Shown: positions 43,901 through 54,414 of the stretch, in pieces
Numbering within the stretch: the stretch's first letter is position 1
Layout of the letters: the number at the start of each line of letters is the position of its first letter
Assembly: GCF_031845265.1 (NCBI RefSeq)
Contig: NZ_JAVRBG010000008.1
Span: 124,001 to 188,000, forward strand
Length of the DNA stretch: 64,000 nt
Direction of reading: 5' to 3'
DNA from: Mesonia ostreae
Lineage (GTDB): Bacteria > Bacteroidota > Bacteroidia > Flavobacteriales > Flavobacteriaceae
Made by a program: the position numbers and the translations under genes
Notes under the pieces: generated by a model
Told to the model about the DNA's origin: nothing
What the model saw: the letters and a program-made list of their open reading frames with translations, nothing else
Database searches by the model: none

Positions 43901-46900
43901 AATAGGTTTTTGAAGTACTTAAAGTGGTATACCCTCCTTGATTTGCAGAAAGGTAGCTTTTAACCACTCTGCCAAAAGAATCTTTTTTTTCATAACCACC
44001 CACGAGCCATACCATTCCTCCATTGGTGTAATGCGATTTTTTAAGTTGGACAGCTTTTCCAAAGCCGTCAGCAATGCTAATGGTTAAAAGTTCATCGTTG
44101 TAAGCATCCATCACGGCGTGTTTTGTGATGGCATAGTGTTGACTGTTTGTAGGTTGGGAGTTGCCAGCAGGTATGGCCGGGAAACTTCCTGCCGCATAAT
44201 CAATCAGATAGGTTTCGGTTCCTGCATTGTCAAGCTGACTTATAATCTGTTCTTCTCCTTGATAAATGTTTCTGATGGTCCAATCATTCCAAGCACCATC
44301 TTCCATTTCATTGGGAGCGGTTACTTCGATGATCCTTCCGCGGTTATCGATTCGTGTACGTATTTTTTTACCATTCATATCTGTTGTCAACACGGGTATG
44401 CCAAATAGGTAATTGTACTGGGCAGAAGAAGTTTGGTTGAATGAATCGGAAAAATTAGTGGGATAGGTATGCACAACAGGATCATAAGAAATGTTCTGTG
44501 TAAAAGCACCAGCGGGACCTAAATTGTCTAGCTGCTTTACGCTCGTGGTGTTTCCATAAGTGTCGTAACCTAGTTGGATACGGTTGGTCTGCCCATTGCC
44601 CAGATGAACCGTTACGATATTAAGTTTTCCATATCCGTTATAAGAGGCATCCCTATCCCGTAAAACAGTTCCTGAAAGGTCTTTTACCTTTATATTGGTG
44701 GGTAGGCCTGGAAAATTGTTAATGCCGTAGGAGATTTCTGTACGATAAGCATCTTGGCCGCCGGTTCCCCAATCGATATACTTCGTGAGATTTCCTTGAT
44801 TATCGTACGCTTCAAACTCTTTCACCAAATTGAGGGCATTTCCATTTTCGTAATTCGTGGATATCGTTTTGACAATTACTGGAAACAAACGCGTACGGTC
44901 AAGTTCACCTGTACTGGACTGTTGATACTCTTCATCCAATCCCACGTTGCTCTCAATGAGTGGCAATTCCGGGTTGAGCATGTTGTAATAGTTTTTACTT
45001 TTAGAAAGAAGGTCTCCATTAGCTTTATAACTTGCTGTTTCTTTTACCATTCCCTGTAAATAATAATTTTGGTTATGGTATTTTTTTATGGTGTACCGAT
45101 AGGGGTCGCCATCTGGATCTGAAGGATAGTGTTGTTCTGCTTTCACACTGGCAAAGCCGTAAGAACTTCGATCACGACGATCATATTTTCCATTTTCATA
45201 AGCAAAAGTGGTGAGGGTTTCGTTAGATCCAAAATTGGAATCACCATTGAACCCATCGTTGCTTTTTAATTCGCTCATCACCCATTTATTTTGAGGCATA
45301 TCGTAGGTGTTGCCGTTTCTTTTGTAATCGACCGTCCAACTTCCACCCAACGGGGTATTTACCTTTTTTAACAAATGTGTTTTCCCCATTTGATTTAAAT
45401 TGGCATTGACAGAAGAATTGTTATTTTTCTTATGCAATACATCTGGGTATCCGTCACCATTAATATCACGGACGGCTGTTGTGGTTTCGTTAAAACTACC
45501 ATTTACTCCTCCGGAAACCGAAAAAGTTGCTTTTAAGACGATAAAAAGTATAGGGATCGTAAATCCGTTAGTATAGGATCCAAATAAGTTTCCAGCAACA
45601 GATTTATTTTCTTCAATCGAACTATTAAAGAAATTTTTACCTTGTGTTTCAGGTAAAAATCCAAGTCCTGTATTTAAATAATACTTATAATAATATCCTA
45701 CTTTCCGAACAAGATCGGGCAATCCATCACCATTTACGTCAATAAAAGTAACATTACTATTGGCAACACTTGTAGAAGCCCCAAAACCAGCAGCAAAAGA
45801 ACTATTAAAGTTGAACGACGGTCCAATTGAACTATTTGTTCTTTCACTCGTTAAAAAAGTACCGGAATAGCCAACCCCCCATGACATTTCATCTGTGAAG
45901 CTATACCCGGTATTCAACTGAACCGTTATTTCTGTTTCTTTTACTCTTACCTTATCCGTTAATCCATCACCATTCAAGTCTATCCATAGCCTTTCGTCAA
46001 AAGATTTTCCCGAGCTACTATTTATTCCTGAATTAACATTGGTCCGGGTCTGGTTCCCTGTGACTTGATTATTAGAAGACGCGGTCGAATTCGCCTGTAG
46101 ACCTGATATGGATACCCCCACGGTTTCATCACTACTCTTACTTCCGGCAACAAAATCATTATCCGGCACAAAATTAGGATCATCTGATAGCCCTCCCAAC
46201 ATATTGGTGTATTGAATATTACCTTTGGTAACCATATCGGGATACCGGTCTCCGTTAAGATCAATATACTGGTTTAATACATTGCTTTCCGCATAACTAA
46301 ATGTACCGTTAAGGCTTGCACCTCCTGTAATATCCCCACCGAGATTACCGGATTTTGCTTTTCCCTTTGATTTAGATCGTTGATTAAGTCCCACAAAAAA
46401 ACCATTTTCATTAGTTGTAATATCCGCTTCATCAATATAGATGTCATAGATGTCAGCTTCACCAAAACGCCCAATAGTGGAAGTCAGAAGTTGCTGTCCA
46501 TTATGTGCGGTAAACCCGTAAATAGCATCTTTGATACCTGTGTTTAAATATCTGTTCTGATTGTTTTGTTGTTCATAAAGCGTATACCGGATAGCAGACT
46601 CGGTTATACCAGCATCTTCAGGATTTTCTTCATTAATTTGATCTTGTAGGTCATCTATTTCACTTTGGTCATCTAGCTCTTCGGGATCTGGAAAAACATC
46701 TGGATCAATAATGCCATCAAAATATTCTGTTCCAGTAATGTTTTCATCATCATCATAAGTTATGCTTAACCCTCCATTATATAAAAATTCTCCCCATCCC
46801 CTGTAGGGTAACCCATAAAAGGCAGGGGTGGAAGCCAAAAATGGCGACGACAAAGTTGTTGAAGAAAATGTAGGATAATATTGTGCTTCGTCTTGATGTA

Positions 46901-49900
46901 ATTCTAAAATAATATCGGCGCCATTACCCAAAGCAAATCGTTTATTGCCCACGTTGAAGGACGAAAAAATCGTTCCATTATTATCATAGATGGTTTCCAC
47001 TTTGTCTTTACTCAAGAAAAATTGGTGATATCCACTTACCGAATTAACTACTGAAGTGAGCTGTTCGTCATTGTAAAAATTATAGTTCCAATTCCCGAAT
47101 GGATATTGATTCAAACGTTGTAAGAAAAAAGTTTTTTTATATAAAACTTTTGCCGGGGAACCAGGTGTTTTTTCTTTAGTTACCCAATGAATTTTTAACG
47201 GAAATTCCTCGTCACTGAACTGGTTTAGAAAAATTTCATAATTCTGAGAAAACATAGTATGCTTAATTTTTAATAAAAGGTCTTGCCCATCATTGGAAAT
47301 AATTGGAGAAACAAGTTCGTTACTATGATACCAGTATTTTTTTTGATTGGTATTATCGTTATAGGATACGTAATTTACTTGTGGAAAATTTAGTCCTGAA
47401 TTTAGGCCTGAGGCTTCCGGATCCCATTGAATATTATCCCAAGCAACATTAGAATCACTTTCTGCGGTAAAACGGAAAACGTAATTATAGGAAGAACTTA
47501 ATGAAGTATTAAATTGATTAGGATCAGTAGTAGTAGGAAAATTTCCGGATGAAGCTTGATAGGTTCTCTTCCAAGTTGTTTCTTGTATCATACTCCCATC
47601 AATAGGGTCAAGGGCTATTTTTTTAATTATAAAATCTATATCATCAGAAAATTGTAGTGCACTAAAATTTGAATTTGACAAGTTAAAATTCAGTTGAACT
47701 TGAGTATCGTTTTTATCGGGACTCCATTCGCCGCCGCTCACTATATAATCATTTTTTGCATTATATGTTTTAATCGATTTGTTATTCTCGTCAATCAGGT
47801 TAAGATCTGAATTGGGCCAAGTATCGACAAAATCATTATCTTCATCAATAATGCTATAAGTGATTTGAGGGTTCCATTCGATTTCCCCGCCACAACCATA
47901 TTCTGTATTGTGAATTCTGAAAAATACCAAGTCACCTTTTTTTAGATTGGTTATCCCCCTATTAATAGTTTTATAACCTATTGAAGGGGCGTTAAGCGAT
48001 TCCTGATTACCGACTATGGAGATACCTTGTGCGTTTTGACGCTCCACGGTTAATCTAAAATTATTTGGATTATCGTTGCAATTGTTTTCCTGCCATAATC
48101 GGGCCTGTCCACTTATTGAGATATTTCCATCATAGGGTGCACGCCATACCTTTACGTGATCAAACTGCGGAAATTGGGCGCGAAGTTCTTCTTCACTATC
48201 CAAATCTAAATTTTGGATTAATTCGGAACTGATCACTCCTGAAGAAATCAGGTTTTCAGATTCATTCGGAGAATCATCAAAAGTCCTCCAAGAATAATCT
48301 GCGCCAGCTTGGGTAATATTGAATTTTACATGGTTACCGCCTACCATATCAGGGAGTCCATCACCATTGAAGTCTGTAAAATAATAATCTGTTCTACTTT
48401 TTGTGGTACTTTCACTTTTTCCTACACCTATTAACCCTAGTGCATTCGCATCCAAGCCCCAACCTGTTGTTCTTGATTTGGTTTTACTCAACCTGTTTAT
48501 TCCACTAATTTCTATTGAGTTTTCAAAGCTATTGCCAGTATTTGGCCGATAATAAATGTGATTATTATTATTGAAAACTTTATCTACAAGTCCATCACCA
48601 TTCATATCAATAAAGCTTATTCGGCCATCTTGATTGCTTTGACTATAATTAACCGAACCACCTACGGTTGTATTGACACTAGTTGGATTAAGTCCTATTC
48701 CAAACCCGCCTCTCAACCCTACTGAGAAGCCGTCAGAGGTACTGGTACCCAAAGCGGATCCTTTGGGGATCAGGCTTCCGACTCCACCGGTAGCGATATC
48801 ATGTAACGGGGAAGATATTTGATCACTGTTTCCATTCCAAGAATTTGGACTGGATGAAATTATTGAATTAGGATTCGCGTTATCGTAATATTCAATAGTA
48901 TTGCTGTAAAATAAATTACCCCCTTTATCATATTCTGCTATTTTATCTAATAGAGATTTTTGGAAGTTACTGGTTTTGTATGAAAATTCATAACTGCGTA
49001 TAGTTTGGGAGTTAAAGCTGATTTTTATTTCATTTAAAAGATCTTTGGTATGTTGAATAAAACCATTTCTTGCATTTACTACCACATCTGGTCTTCCTGA
49101 AGAATCCCGATTGAATTTCACGGTGTAGAAATTGGAAGTTGAAGTTCCTTTTTTTGTATATTCTATCCTATCGATATAAAACTCTGTTCCTTGTATGATT
49201 TGTCCAAAAGTATTGAAACCATAAGAATTGGTGTCTTTAGTGTAAAAATATTCAGTGAAGTTACCATACCGGTCTTGTTGTTTGAGAAGTGCCCAATAGA
49301 CAATATTACCTGAATTTCCATTGTCTTTAATTACATATGCATTGGATGCACTATTTATTCCACCATAATAACTTTTATTTCCAAATTTATCTTCTACAAT
49401 CCAGCTATAATTTGAGGTGGCTGTCCCTTTTCGTGTAATTTTTAAATAACTTCCTTCTTTTCTCAAATAAAAGGTTCGATTGGAAACACGTGAAATATTA
49501 TCCGTACGATGAGGATTAGTGTAGGTTCCATTATTTTTTAACACAAGCTCTTCTCCATTTAAAGAATACAATTCCGACTCATGAGTTACGTTAAATGCGG
49601 GAACCCCCCATTTGGTATTTAAGGTAATCGCTGGGATGTTAATGTTCCATCCTAGACCCATCCAACCATTACCTCCTTCACTATTATAAGAGACCGAGAG
49701 TGAAGGTTGCATACCATTTCTTCCCTTAGGAAGTTTTATAGGAAAACTGGTATTGACCGTTCCCATATTGTTTGCAGCAGGCGGAGCGATACTCACAACA
49801 CCTGCAGCCGGATTGGCGAATTCAATATCGTTCATTGCAGTAGGAACAAAACTAGACGTTTCTGGATTTTCTGGTACTTTAATTACTCCATTTATATAAT

Positions 49901-51173
49901 CTGTATCCTGAGTTACGGTAGTTATAACGGTTTGATTCTTTACATCTAAACTATCTATAGGTAAAGCTTTCCAGTTTTTATGTTGGTGGTCAAAATAAAA
50001 CGTTTTGACGTCCTTGGGGGTGTACCCACTGGGTATTTTTGCAGGATCGTATTTTAAGTGGAGTAGGAGCGGGATGCTATCGTCTATATTGTTTTTTTTG
50101 AGTCGGTATCCCAAAAAGTCTCCATCAGTCACGTTTTCTATTTCTTCTGATACTGATTTTAAATCTTTGAAATTAAGTCCATTAATACTTACTTCTCCTG
50201 CTAGACCTAATTTTTTGTTTTTAAATTTTTTAGACAGATCAATTCCCAAGGCTTCAAAGTGCTGTAATCTTTTTTCTAGTGTAGCGTATGAGAATGAGTG
50301 GTTATTTTTAGAATCATTTATGTATGAATGAGCGATTGTTTTTGTTTTGGTATCTTGAAATGATACATTGGCCAATAAAGAATGTTCTTGATTTCCTATT
50401 GTATAAGTAATTTCTAGTTGTTTGGTTTTTTTGGAAATATTTTCTAAAACCCCTTCAAAAATACCATTGTTTACAGAAATTAATTTTTCTCCTATTTTTA
50501 GTTGTTTTATAGAAGGATTGGAGCTTAATCCTGAAATATAAACATTTCCGTTAAAGTTCTTCAGAACAGGTTCGCTTAGCACAACTTCTTTTTCTTTTTT
50601 AAGCAATTCCAAACGAAAATTTTTGATTTTATATTGGTAAGTTTCATCGGCACGACGGGTAAAATAGACCTCATTTTTTCCTGTTTTCAAGTCAGCGATA
50701 GAAATATATTCACTTACCGCATTCCAAGACTTATTTTTGGTAAGAAGCATTCCGCCATAAGAAGAAGTGTTATTGATACTTTTGGTCGTTTGTGAAGCAT
50801 GCGTCAATCCATACAAATCATAGCTGATTTTAGCTTGATACTTATCTAGTTGGAGATTATCTGGGATCTCTACCGTAAAAAAGTTATCCCTTGGATTTTC
50901 CCTGTCGGAAGCTATCATTTTCCCAATGACACCTTTTTTTTCCTTTGCGTAAAATGTATGAGAAGTTGGAGATGACGAATTAGTGTACTCTTTGGTAGTA
51001 AGGCTGATTTCGCTCCCATTGGACTTTTTAAGTGTTACCTGTTCAAAATGATCCATTTGAGCCGCCATCTGCTGAATGGGTTGCCCAAAAATCAAGAGGT
51101 TACTCATCAAAGTAGTCAGAAAAGTGCTCGCAATGTATGATTTTCTAAGTATTTTAAAATAATTCTGTGCCAT
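40884..51173 (-). CDS. Giant SpvB/RHS polymorphic toxin with L,D-transpeptidase-like tip
   Basis: A 3,429-residue exported protein. The signal-like start (LTTLMSNLLIFGQ) is followed by a long beta region, an SpvB domain from about residue 440 (PSLSVSYNSEGGNGWMGLGW), at least six FG-GAP-like motifs of the DxNGDGxPD type, and a TcdB-like middle. YD/RHS repeats begin near residue 2,380 and end in the core signature YNSPYKFNAKELDEETGWYYYGARYYNP then a DPTGM near 3,210. The last 217 residues are the variable toxin domain with RIHPDGGKYFGTQGCIGL (about 3,362-3,380), where the histidine and cysteine recall L,D-transpeptidase (YkuD/Tlde1-like) sites. A co-operonic lipoprotein would be immunity. Upstream is a T9SS cargo gene. 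Confidence 0.85.
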   Translation of the reverse strand: MAQNYFKILRKSYIASTFLTTLMSNLLIFGQPIQQMAAQMDHFEQVTLKKSNGSEISLTTKEYTNSSSPTSHTFYAKEKKGVIGKMIASDRENPRDNFFTVEIPDNLQLDKYQAKISYDLYGLTHASQTTKSINNTSSYGGMLLTKNKSWNAVSEYISIADLKTGKNEVYFTRRADETYQYKIKNFRLELLKKEKEVVLSEPVLKNFNGNVYISGLSSNPSIKQLKIGEKLISVNNGIFEGVLENISKKTKQLEITYTIGNQEHSLLANVSFQDTKTKTIAHSYINDSKNNHSFSYATLEKRLQHFEALGIDLSKKFKNKKLGLAGEVSINGLNFKDLKSVSEEIENVTDGDFLGYRLKKNNIDDSIPLLLHLKYDPAKIPSGYTPKDVKTFYFDHQHKNWKALPIDSLDVKNQTVITTVTQDTDYINGVIKVPENPETSSFVPTAMNDIEFANPAAGVVSIAPPAANNMGTVNTSFPIKLPKGRNGMQPSLSVSYNSEGGNGWMGLGWNINIPAITLNTKWGVPAFNVTHESELYSLNGEELVLKNNGTYTNPHRTDNISRVSNRTFYLRKEGSYLKITRKGTATSNYSWIVEDKFGNKSYYGGINSASNAYVIKDNGNSGNIVYWALLKQQDRYGNFTEYFYTKDTNSYGFNTFGQIIQGTEFYIDRIEYTKKGTSTSNFYTVKFNRDSSGRPDVVVNARNGFIQHTKDLLNEIKISFNSQTIRSYEFSYKTSNFQKSLLDKIAEYDKGGNLFYSNTIEYYDNANPNSIISSSPNSWNGNSDQISSPLHDIATGGVGSLIPKGSALGTSTSDGFSVGLRGGFGIGLNPTSVNTTVGGSVNYSQSNQDGRISFIDMNGDGLVDKVFNNNNHIYYRPNTGNSFENSIEISGINRLSKTKSRTTGWGLDANALGLIGVGKSESTTKSRTDYYFTDFNGDGLPDMVGGNHVKFNITQAGADYSWRTFDDSPNESENLISSGVISSELIQNLDLDSEEELRAQFPQFDHVKVWRAPYDGNISISGQARLWQENNCNDNPNNFRLTVERQNAQGISIVGNQESLNAPSIGYKTINRGITNLKKGDLVFFRIHNTEYGCGGEIEWNPQITYSIIDEDNDFVDTWPNSDLNLIDENNKSIKTYNAKNDYIVSGGEWSPDKNDTQVQLNFNLSNSNFSALQFSDDIDFIIKKIALDPIDGSMIQETTWKRTYQASSGNFPTTTDPNQFNTSLSSSYNYVFRFTAESDSNVAWDNIQWDPEASGLNSGLNFPQVNYVSYNDNTNQKKYWYHSNELVSPIISNDGQDLLLKIKHTMFSQNYEIFLNQFSDEEFPLKIHWVTKEKTPGSPAKVLYKKTFFLQRLNQYPFGNWNYNFYNDEQLTSVVNSVSGYHQFFLSKDKVETIYDNNGTIFSSFNVGNKRFALGNGADIILELHQDEAQYYPTFSSTTLSSPFLASTPAFYGLPYRGWGEFLYNGGLSITYDDDENITGTEYFDGIIDPDVFPDPEELDDQSEIDDLQDQINEENPEDAGITESAIRYTLYEQQNNQNRYLNTGIKDAIYGFTAHNGQQLLTSTIGRFGEADIYDIYIDEADITTNENGFFVGLNQRSKSKGKAKSGNLGGDITGGASLNGTFSYAESNVLNQYIDLNGDRYPDMVTKGNIQYTNMLGGLSDDPNFVPDNDFVAGSKSSDETVGVSISGLQANSTASSNNQVTGNQTRTNVNSGINSSSGKSFDERLWIDLNGDGLTDKVRVKETEITVQLNTGYSFTDEMSWGVGYSGTFLTSERTNSSIGPSFNFNSSFAAGFGASTSVANSNVTFIDVNGDGLPDLVRKVGYYYKYYLNTGLGFLPETQGKNFFNSSIEENKSVAGNLFGSYTNGFTIPILFIVLKATFSVSGGVNGSFNETTTAVRDINGDGYPDVLHKKNNNSSVNANLNQMGKTHLLKKVNTPLGGSWTVDYKRNGNTYDMPQNKWVMSELKSNDGFNGDSNFGSNETLTTFAYENGKYDRRDRSSYGFASVKAEQHYPSDPDGDPYRYTIKKYHNQNYYLQGMVKETASYKANGDLLSKSKNYYNMLNPELPLIESNVGLDEEYQQSSTGELDRTRLFPVIVKTISTNYENGNALNLVKEFEAYDNQGNLTKYIDWGTGGQDAYRTEISYGINNFPGLPTNIKVKDLSGTVLRDRDASYNGYGKLNIVTVHLGNGQTNRIQLGYDTYGNTTSVKQLDNLGPAGAFTQNISYDPVVHTYPTNFSDSFNQTSSAQYNYLFGIPVLTTDMNGKKIRTRIDNRGRIIEVTAPNEMEDGAWNDWTIRNIYQGEEQIISQLDNAGTETYLIDYAAGSFPAIPAGNSQPTNSQHYAITKHAVMDAYNDELLTISIADGFGKAVQLKKSHYTNGGMVWLVGGYEKKDSFGRVVKSYLSANQGGYTTLSTSKTYYAPNLSNFLTPVEMVYDEKDRKTKITQPNESESTNITYEINNNRLLTTVENENNQTNTTYTDVRGRKTKTIQNGEITTNFYYNRINELIRVKNTQGYNTKYEYDKAGRRTREVHPDRGVATFKYNKIGSVIEKKTSNLFQQGSLGPITYDYTYNRLTNINYPNRQENNVEYVYGTQAQPGTNGIGRLILQKDATGIQSFQYGNLGELTLNARAIAVAGRTSYWYISKWEYDSWNRVQKITYPDQEEVIYNYDPAGQLQSISSDIPGVNSDDIVADIAYNKYGERERIMYGNGTESIYQYDSRRRLDILSQNFTNFQVQKQYQYDPLSNIIEIATLENSSILPTSGELGGPTYHSYKYDDFNRLKDAEGFYIGPNDLAPSLLRQNYSLGMEYDEAHNIIQKLQTHQQGTVTNLNGELQQPEVMGNTDYKLKYDDYASGSYSVDGESYVQPHAPRTITQYPSNSDDPNDTRTKKQLIEYDANGNMTAIKEEITDPEEPIGYREITLKQNLWDEENRLNAVDLNPEAPENKPEVAAYTYDANGERIIKYLPARLDAYYSAEAAGSKARMEAVMYPSPLLTVKTLPLPKGITSYQMARMTITKYTKHYYIGSERISSALGTLPSLGILCQANSPGQALIEEVNLKLQQAEVAIGKDFISFDKQENLPPTLPTQIARACGKAHDDSKYDAYWYHPDHLGSSSYITNRDGNISQHMEYLPFGETLVEEHLNSYNSPYKFNAKELDEETGWYYYGARYYNPKWSIWLSVDPLAETTMQPYSAFNNNPVFYTDPTGMIAEPPGDYYDKQGNWLYNDGIDDNKVYEVSQAPGVSSDIEGSGALNVEYVGQVENVKMTFTGEANSENTKQADGQLNVIQEVSNGKDYTRSSFDAVGGPWGNGSPENGDYSVNTLLDRGPKGWYNKGMTKDGIGFSLNVDPQFKTGRSLLRIHPDGGKYFGTQGCIGLTCGKSGLTNFKGLMQNTLSTQDNIPLNINILNNPNNNGYGKKTKSNGE

Positions 51174-51174
51174 A

Positions 51175-54100
51175 TTATTCTATAATTATTCTATCGGTGG
51201 TTAGTTTTCCATTCGTCTTCACGGTGATTAAATAAACCCCAGCAGAAAGCATGCTAAAAGGAAGCGTGTAACTCGATTGCCCATTAATATTGATCTGACG
51301 AATTTGTTTTCCATTCATATCGTGCAACTCCACAACCCCATTAAAGTTTTCTTCAGAAGAGACATCATAATAAAAAATTGCTCCTTGTTGAGTGGGGTTG
51401 GGATAGACTTTTGTTAGTAAGTTTGGAGCAGGGGTCGGAGCATTTTTGTTCATTTCTCTTACCGGACACCAACCTCTAATTGCAAATGATTGCGAAATTG
51501 AACAACCTGTTTCGTTATCAGTTATCACAACTTTGTATACAGGTAAACTTTGACACGAATAATCCGAATCAAAATCTGGATTATTGCTTGAATAACACTC
51601 ACCACCAGGTTCAAATGTAATTTCAGGTGAAGTGATATCCAGTGAAATCTCTGTTATGAACCATTCATAAGAAACATTCTGCCCTGAATTGATTAGGGTT
51701 GAAGCGTCAAGGTCAAAAGAATTACAAGTGTAAGCCGGGTGAATATAAGGGACATCCACATCCTCACAAAAATCCTCATCATAACCGCTTACGCATTGAC
51801 CACTGAGATTCTGCAACTGTTCATGAATATTTAATTGTAAACCAATAAACTCTATAGCCTGTTCGAGGCTTCCTCCATAATCATCAGTTACTGTTATGGT
51901 ATATTCCCCGTAAGGAAAATCAGATAAAGTAATATTACCTGTATAGCTTTCTTCTAAAACATAACTATCTCCATTTGCCTGAGTGCCAATTATACTGATG
52001 TAATAAACAGGAATTCCATAATCAATTAATATTTCAATCGTGTTTGAACTTTCTCCGCAATCGTTTAAATAATTGATACTTCCCTTAAAATCATGATCAA
52101 TATTAATCGTAGCTACCCCATCACAGTCCCTACTAGGGTCTATTACAATTACTTTATATTCTCCTGGGACACCCACTGTGAATTCTGAATTCGTATTAGA
52201 AAGTAGTTCGTCGTTTCGGTACCACTGATAGCTAAAATTAGGATCATTCCCAAATGGAAGAGTCCCGTCAAGAGTGATTTGTGGTTGGGTTTCGCTCAGA
52301 GTTTGATCGGATCCTAAACTTCCCAAATTGAAACCAGTGCCTGAAAAATTTATTGTTTCTGTAAAACTAGCCCCAGCAGCATCAGTCACCGTTACTGTAT
52401 ATGATCCGCTTGGAACATTGGGAATGATAAATTGATTGGAAGAATTAGTTTGGTAATAATCTAATCCATTACCCACCACGTGAGTTTCAAAATTAGGAGA
52501 TCCTTCATCAATAAAAATTTCTAAGTAATTTTCTTCTTGATTGCATGAGGAAACGGGTTTCATAGTGCCTTTGAGCTGATGATAAATCCTAATACAATCT
52601 TCCAGTTGACATGACATATCACTAGTAGTAACTATTACACAGTATTCCCCTATTTCATCAACGACCAAAATACTTTCTGAATGATAAATTTGTACCCCGT
52701 TGTAAAACCATTGGTAAGTAGCATCAGGATCGTCAATCCCTTGACCGGCATCTATGGTTACTTCTGTTTGTTGAGCATTTAGTGATTGATCTGAACCAAG
52801 ATCTAATGTATAATTACGTTCCTCTACTAAAAATGAGTAACTGGATGTCGCTCCATTACTATCATCAACACCTACTGAATATTTCTGAGGACCACAAACT
52901 TTTGCGTTATATATAAATTCATCATTCTCTATATGACTAAATTCTACTTGTATGGGATTTCCTACTTCATCAATAAGTTCTACACTATAATCTGGACTCC
53001 CACCTTTAACTATAATCTCAATGTCAAAACATTTATCTTTACATTGCCATTTTTTGTAACGGACTTGGATGATTATTTCTGGTCCCACCGCAAAGGTGAA
53101 TTGATCAAAAAAACTTCGATCTGGATCAAAAAAGGTTTCTTTATTAAAATGTGCATAAGCTTTCCCGTTGGATAAGAAGTCTAGATCGACAGGTTTGTAA
53201 TATTCAATATTCCCATTATCGAAATCAGAAACATAACTATTATCCGTAAACTTGTCGTGTAACATCCAAACCACTAATTTTCCCGCTTTGATATCTTGAA
53301 GGTAAGGTTGAAACTCCTCATTTAAAAAAAGTTTAAATTTAATAGGAAATTCCTCCCACGCTTTCCTTCCTGTGGTTTGAGCTAGCCAAACTTTTTTCAT
53401 TAATCTGAGACCAAGCTCATTTGGGCTTGAGATGTCTTTTTTTCCAGTATCTCCAAAGACAATAAAGTTATTATTCTCAATTCTAACTCTCTCTTGAAGC
53501 TTCTGATTCGTTTCTAAAATTTGTGTGACACCAGCTACTAAATAATCCCTTCTGTGAGCACTCTCAGCTTGCAATTGGTTTAATCCAGAGATATCATCTC
53601 GACCCAGGCCGAAAATGTTATTTTTAAAAAGTTCATTGTTTACTTTATCCCAAAAAATTTTATTTTTAGAATTTTTATAGTCTCTAGTTCTATTTAAAGT
53701 GATTCCATATTTTAACCCTAAGTAAGATTCTATTCTGTTTCGCTCATTATCTGTTAACATTCTATCATATGAAACAAATTCTGGAAGTAGTCCATTAAAC
53801 TGTAGTCCATTTTCTACTTCTTCAAATGGAATGTATCGCCCTATATAGTGAAGTGTTTCACCTTTCCTTCCAAAGCTTTTAAATTTTTTATCTTGATCAT
53901 AATTACTCCAACTATAAAAATGCACGTGGGTGTTTTGGTGCTGATTAAATTTTGAAAATAGTTGACTAGCAAAACCCTGTTGAGTTTCCAGAAAATAAGC
54001 ATTCCGAGCTATGGAGTCATTAAGATTAACTTGATTCCCTAGATATATAAAATTATCTGGAACACTATTATTAAAGACAGTAGAAAAATGTCGGAATGAT

Positions 54101-54414
54101 TTTTTGTTATCAATTGGCTCACTAACTACAAATAAATTATGTGCATTTACGTTTTCTAATCTATCATTATAAAATAAGCATAACTTTTCTGCTCTAATAG
54201 AAGGATTAAAATTGAATAAGTCCGAGTTAAATGAGTTACAATCTGAAATTCGAACTTCATTTCCACTATAATCAATAAAAATATTGTTATCTAAATCTTC
54301 ATGGGTAGTTTTATACCACACTTCTGCTCCTGTAACTCCACCAGGAAAATGTTGCGCCTGCAAACTACTTACCATACATAGAAGAACAGATAAGAATAGT
54401 AAATTTAATTTCAT
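51175..54414 (-). CDS. T9SS-secreted multidomain surface protein
   Basis: A 1,079-residue protein from the ATG complementary to 54412-54414; the frame is open 13 codons upstream but the inner start gives a proper signal peptide (LLFLSVLLCMVSSLQAQ). The first 400 residues begin PGGVTGAEVWYKTT and resemble the LamG-like start of many gliding-bacteria surface proteins. Several repeated beta domains of about 150 residues follow (LGSDQ and SYTVTVTDAAG-like strands). The last 80 residues are a type A sorting domain for type IX secretion (KVYPNPTQQG, ELHDMNGKQI, LSAGVYLITVKTNGK). It ends 1 base before the RHS gene, so both are one operon and may act together at the cell surface. Confidence 0.87.
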   Translation of the reverse strand: MKLNLLFLSVLLCMVSSLQAQHFPGGVTGAEVWYKTTHEDLDNNIFIDYSGNEVRISDCNSFNSDLFNFNPSIRAEKLCLFYNDRLENVNAHNLFVVSEPIDNKKSFRHFSTVFNNSVPDNFIYLGNQVNLNDSIARNAYFLETQQGFASQLFSKFNQHQNTHVHFYSWSNYDQDKKFKSFGRKGETLHYIGRYIPFEEVENGLQFNGLLPEFVSYDRMLTDNERNRIESYLGLKYGITLNRTRDYKNSKNKIFWDKVNNELFKNNIFGLGRDDISGLNQLQAESAHRRDYLVAGVTQILETNQKLQERVRIENNNFIVFGDTGKKDISSPNELGLRLMKKVWLAQTTGRKAWEEFPIKFKLFLNEEFQPYLQDIKAGKLVVWMLHDKFTDNSYVSDFDNGNIEYYKPVDLDFLSNGKAYAHFNKETFFDPDRSFFDQFTFAVGPEIIIQVRYKKWQCKDKCFDIEIIVKGGSPDYSVELIDEVGNPIQVEFSHIENDEFIYNAKVCGPQKYSVGVDDSNGATSSYSFLVEERNYTLDLGSDQSLNAQQTEVTIDAGQGIDDPDATYQWFYNGVQIYHSESILVVDEIGEYCVIVTTSDMSCQLEDCIRIYHQLKGTMKPVSSCNQEENYLEIFIDEGSPNFETHVVGNGLDYYQTNSSNQFIIPNVPSGSYTVTVTDAAGASFTETINFSGTGFNLGSLGSDQTLSETQPQITLDGTLPFGNDPNFSYQWYRNDELLSNTNSEFTVGVPGEYKVIVIDPSRDCDGVATINIDHDFKGSINYLNDCGESSNTIEILIDYGIPVYYISIIGTQANGDSYVLEESYTGNITLSDFPYGEYTITVTDDYGGSLEQAIEFIGLQLNIHEQLQNLSGQCVSGYDEDFCEDVDVPYIHPAYTCNSFDLDASTLINSGQNVSYEWFITEISLDITSPEITFEPGGECYSSNNPDFDSDYSCQSLPVYKVVITDNETGCSISQSFAIRGWCPVREMNKNAPTPAPNLLTKVYPNPTQQGAIFYYDVSSEENFNGVVELHDMNGKQIRQININGQSSYTLPFSMLSAGVYLITVKTNGKLTTDRIIIE

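Noticed and set aside
42340..50331. Several plus-strand frames of 60-110 codons opposite the RHS gene
   Set aside because: They mirror the repeated YD and FG-GAP coding sequence on the other strand and have no independent protein features.
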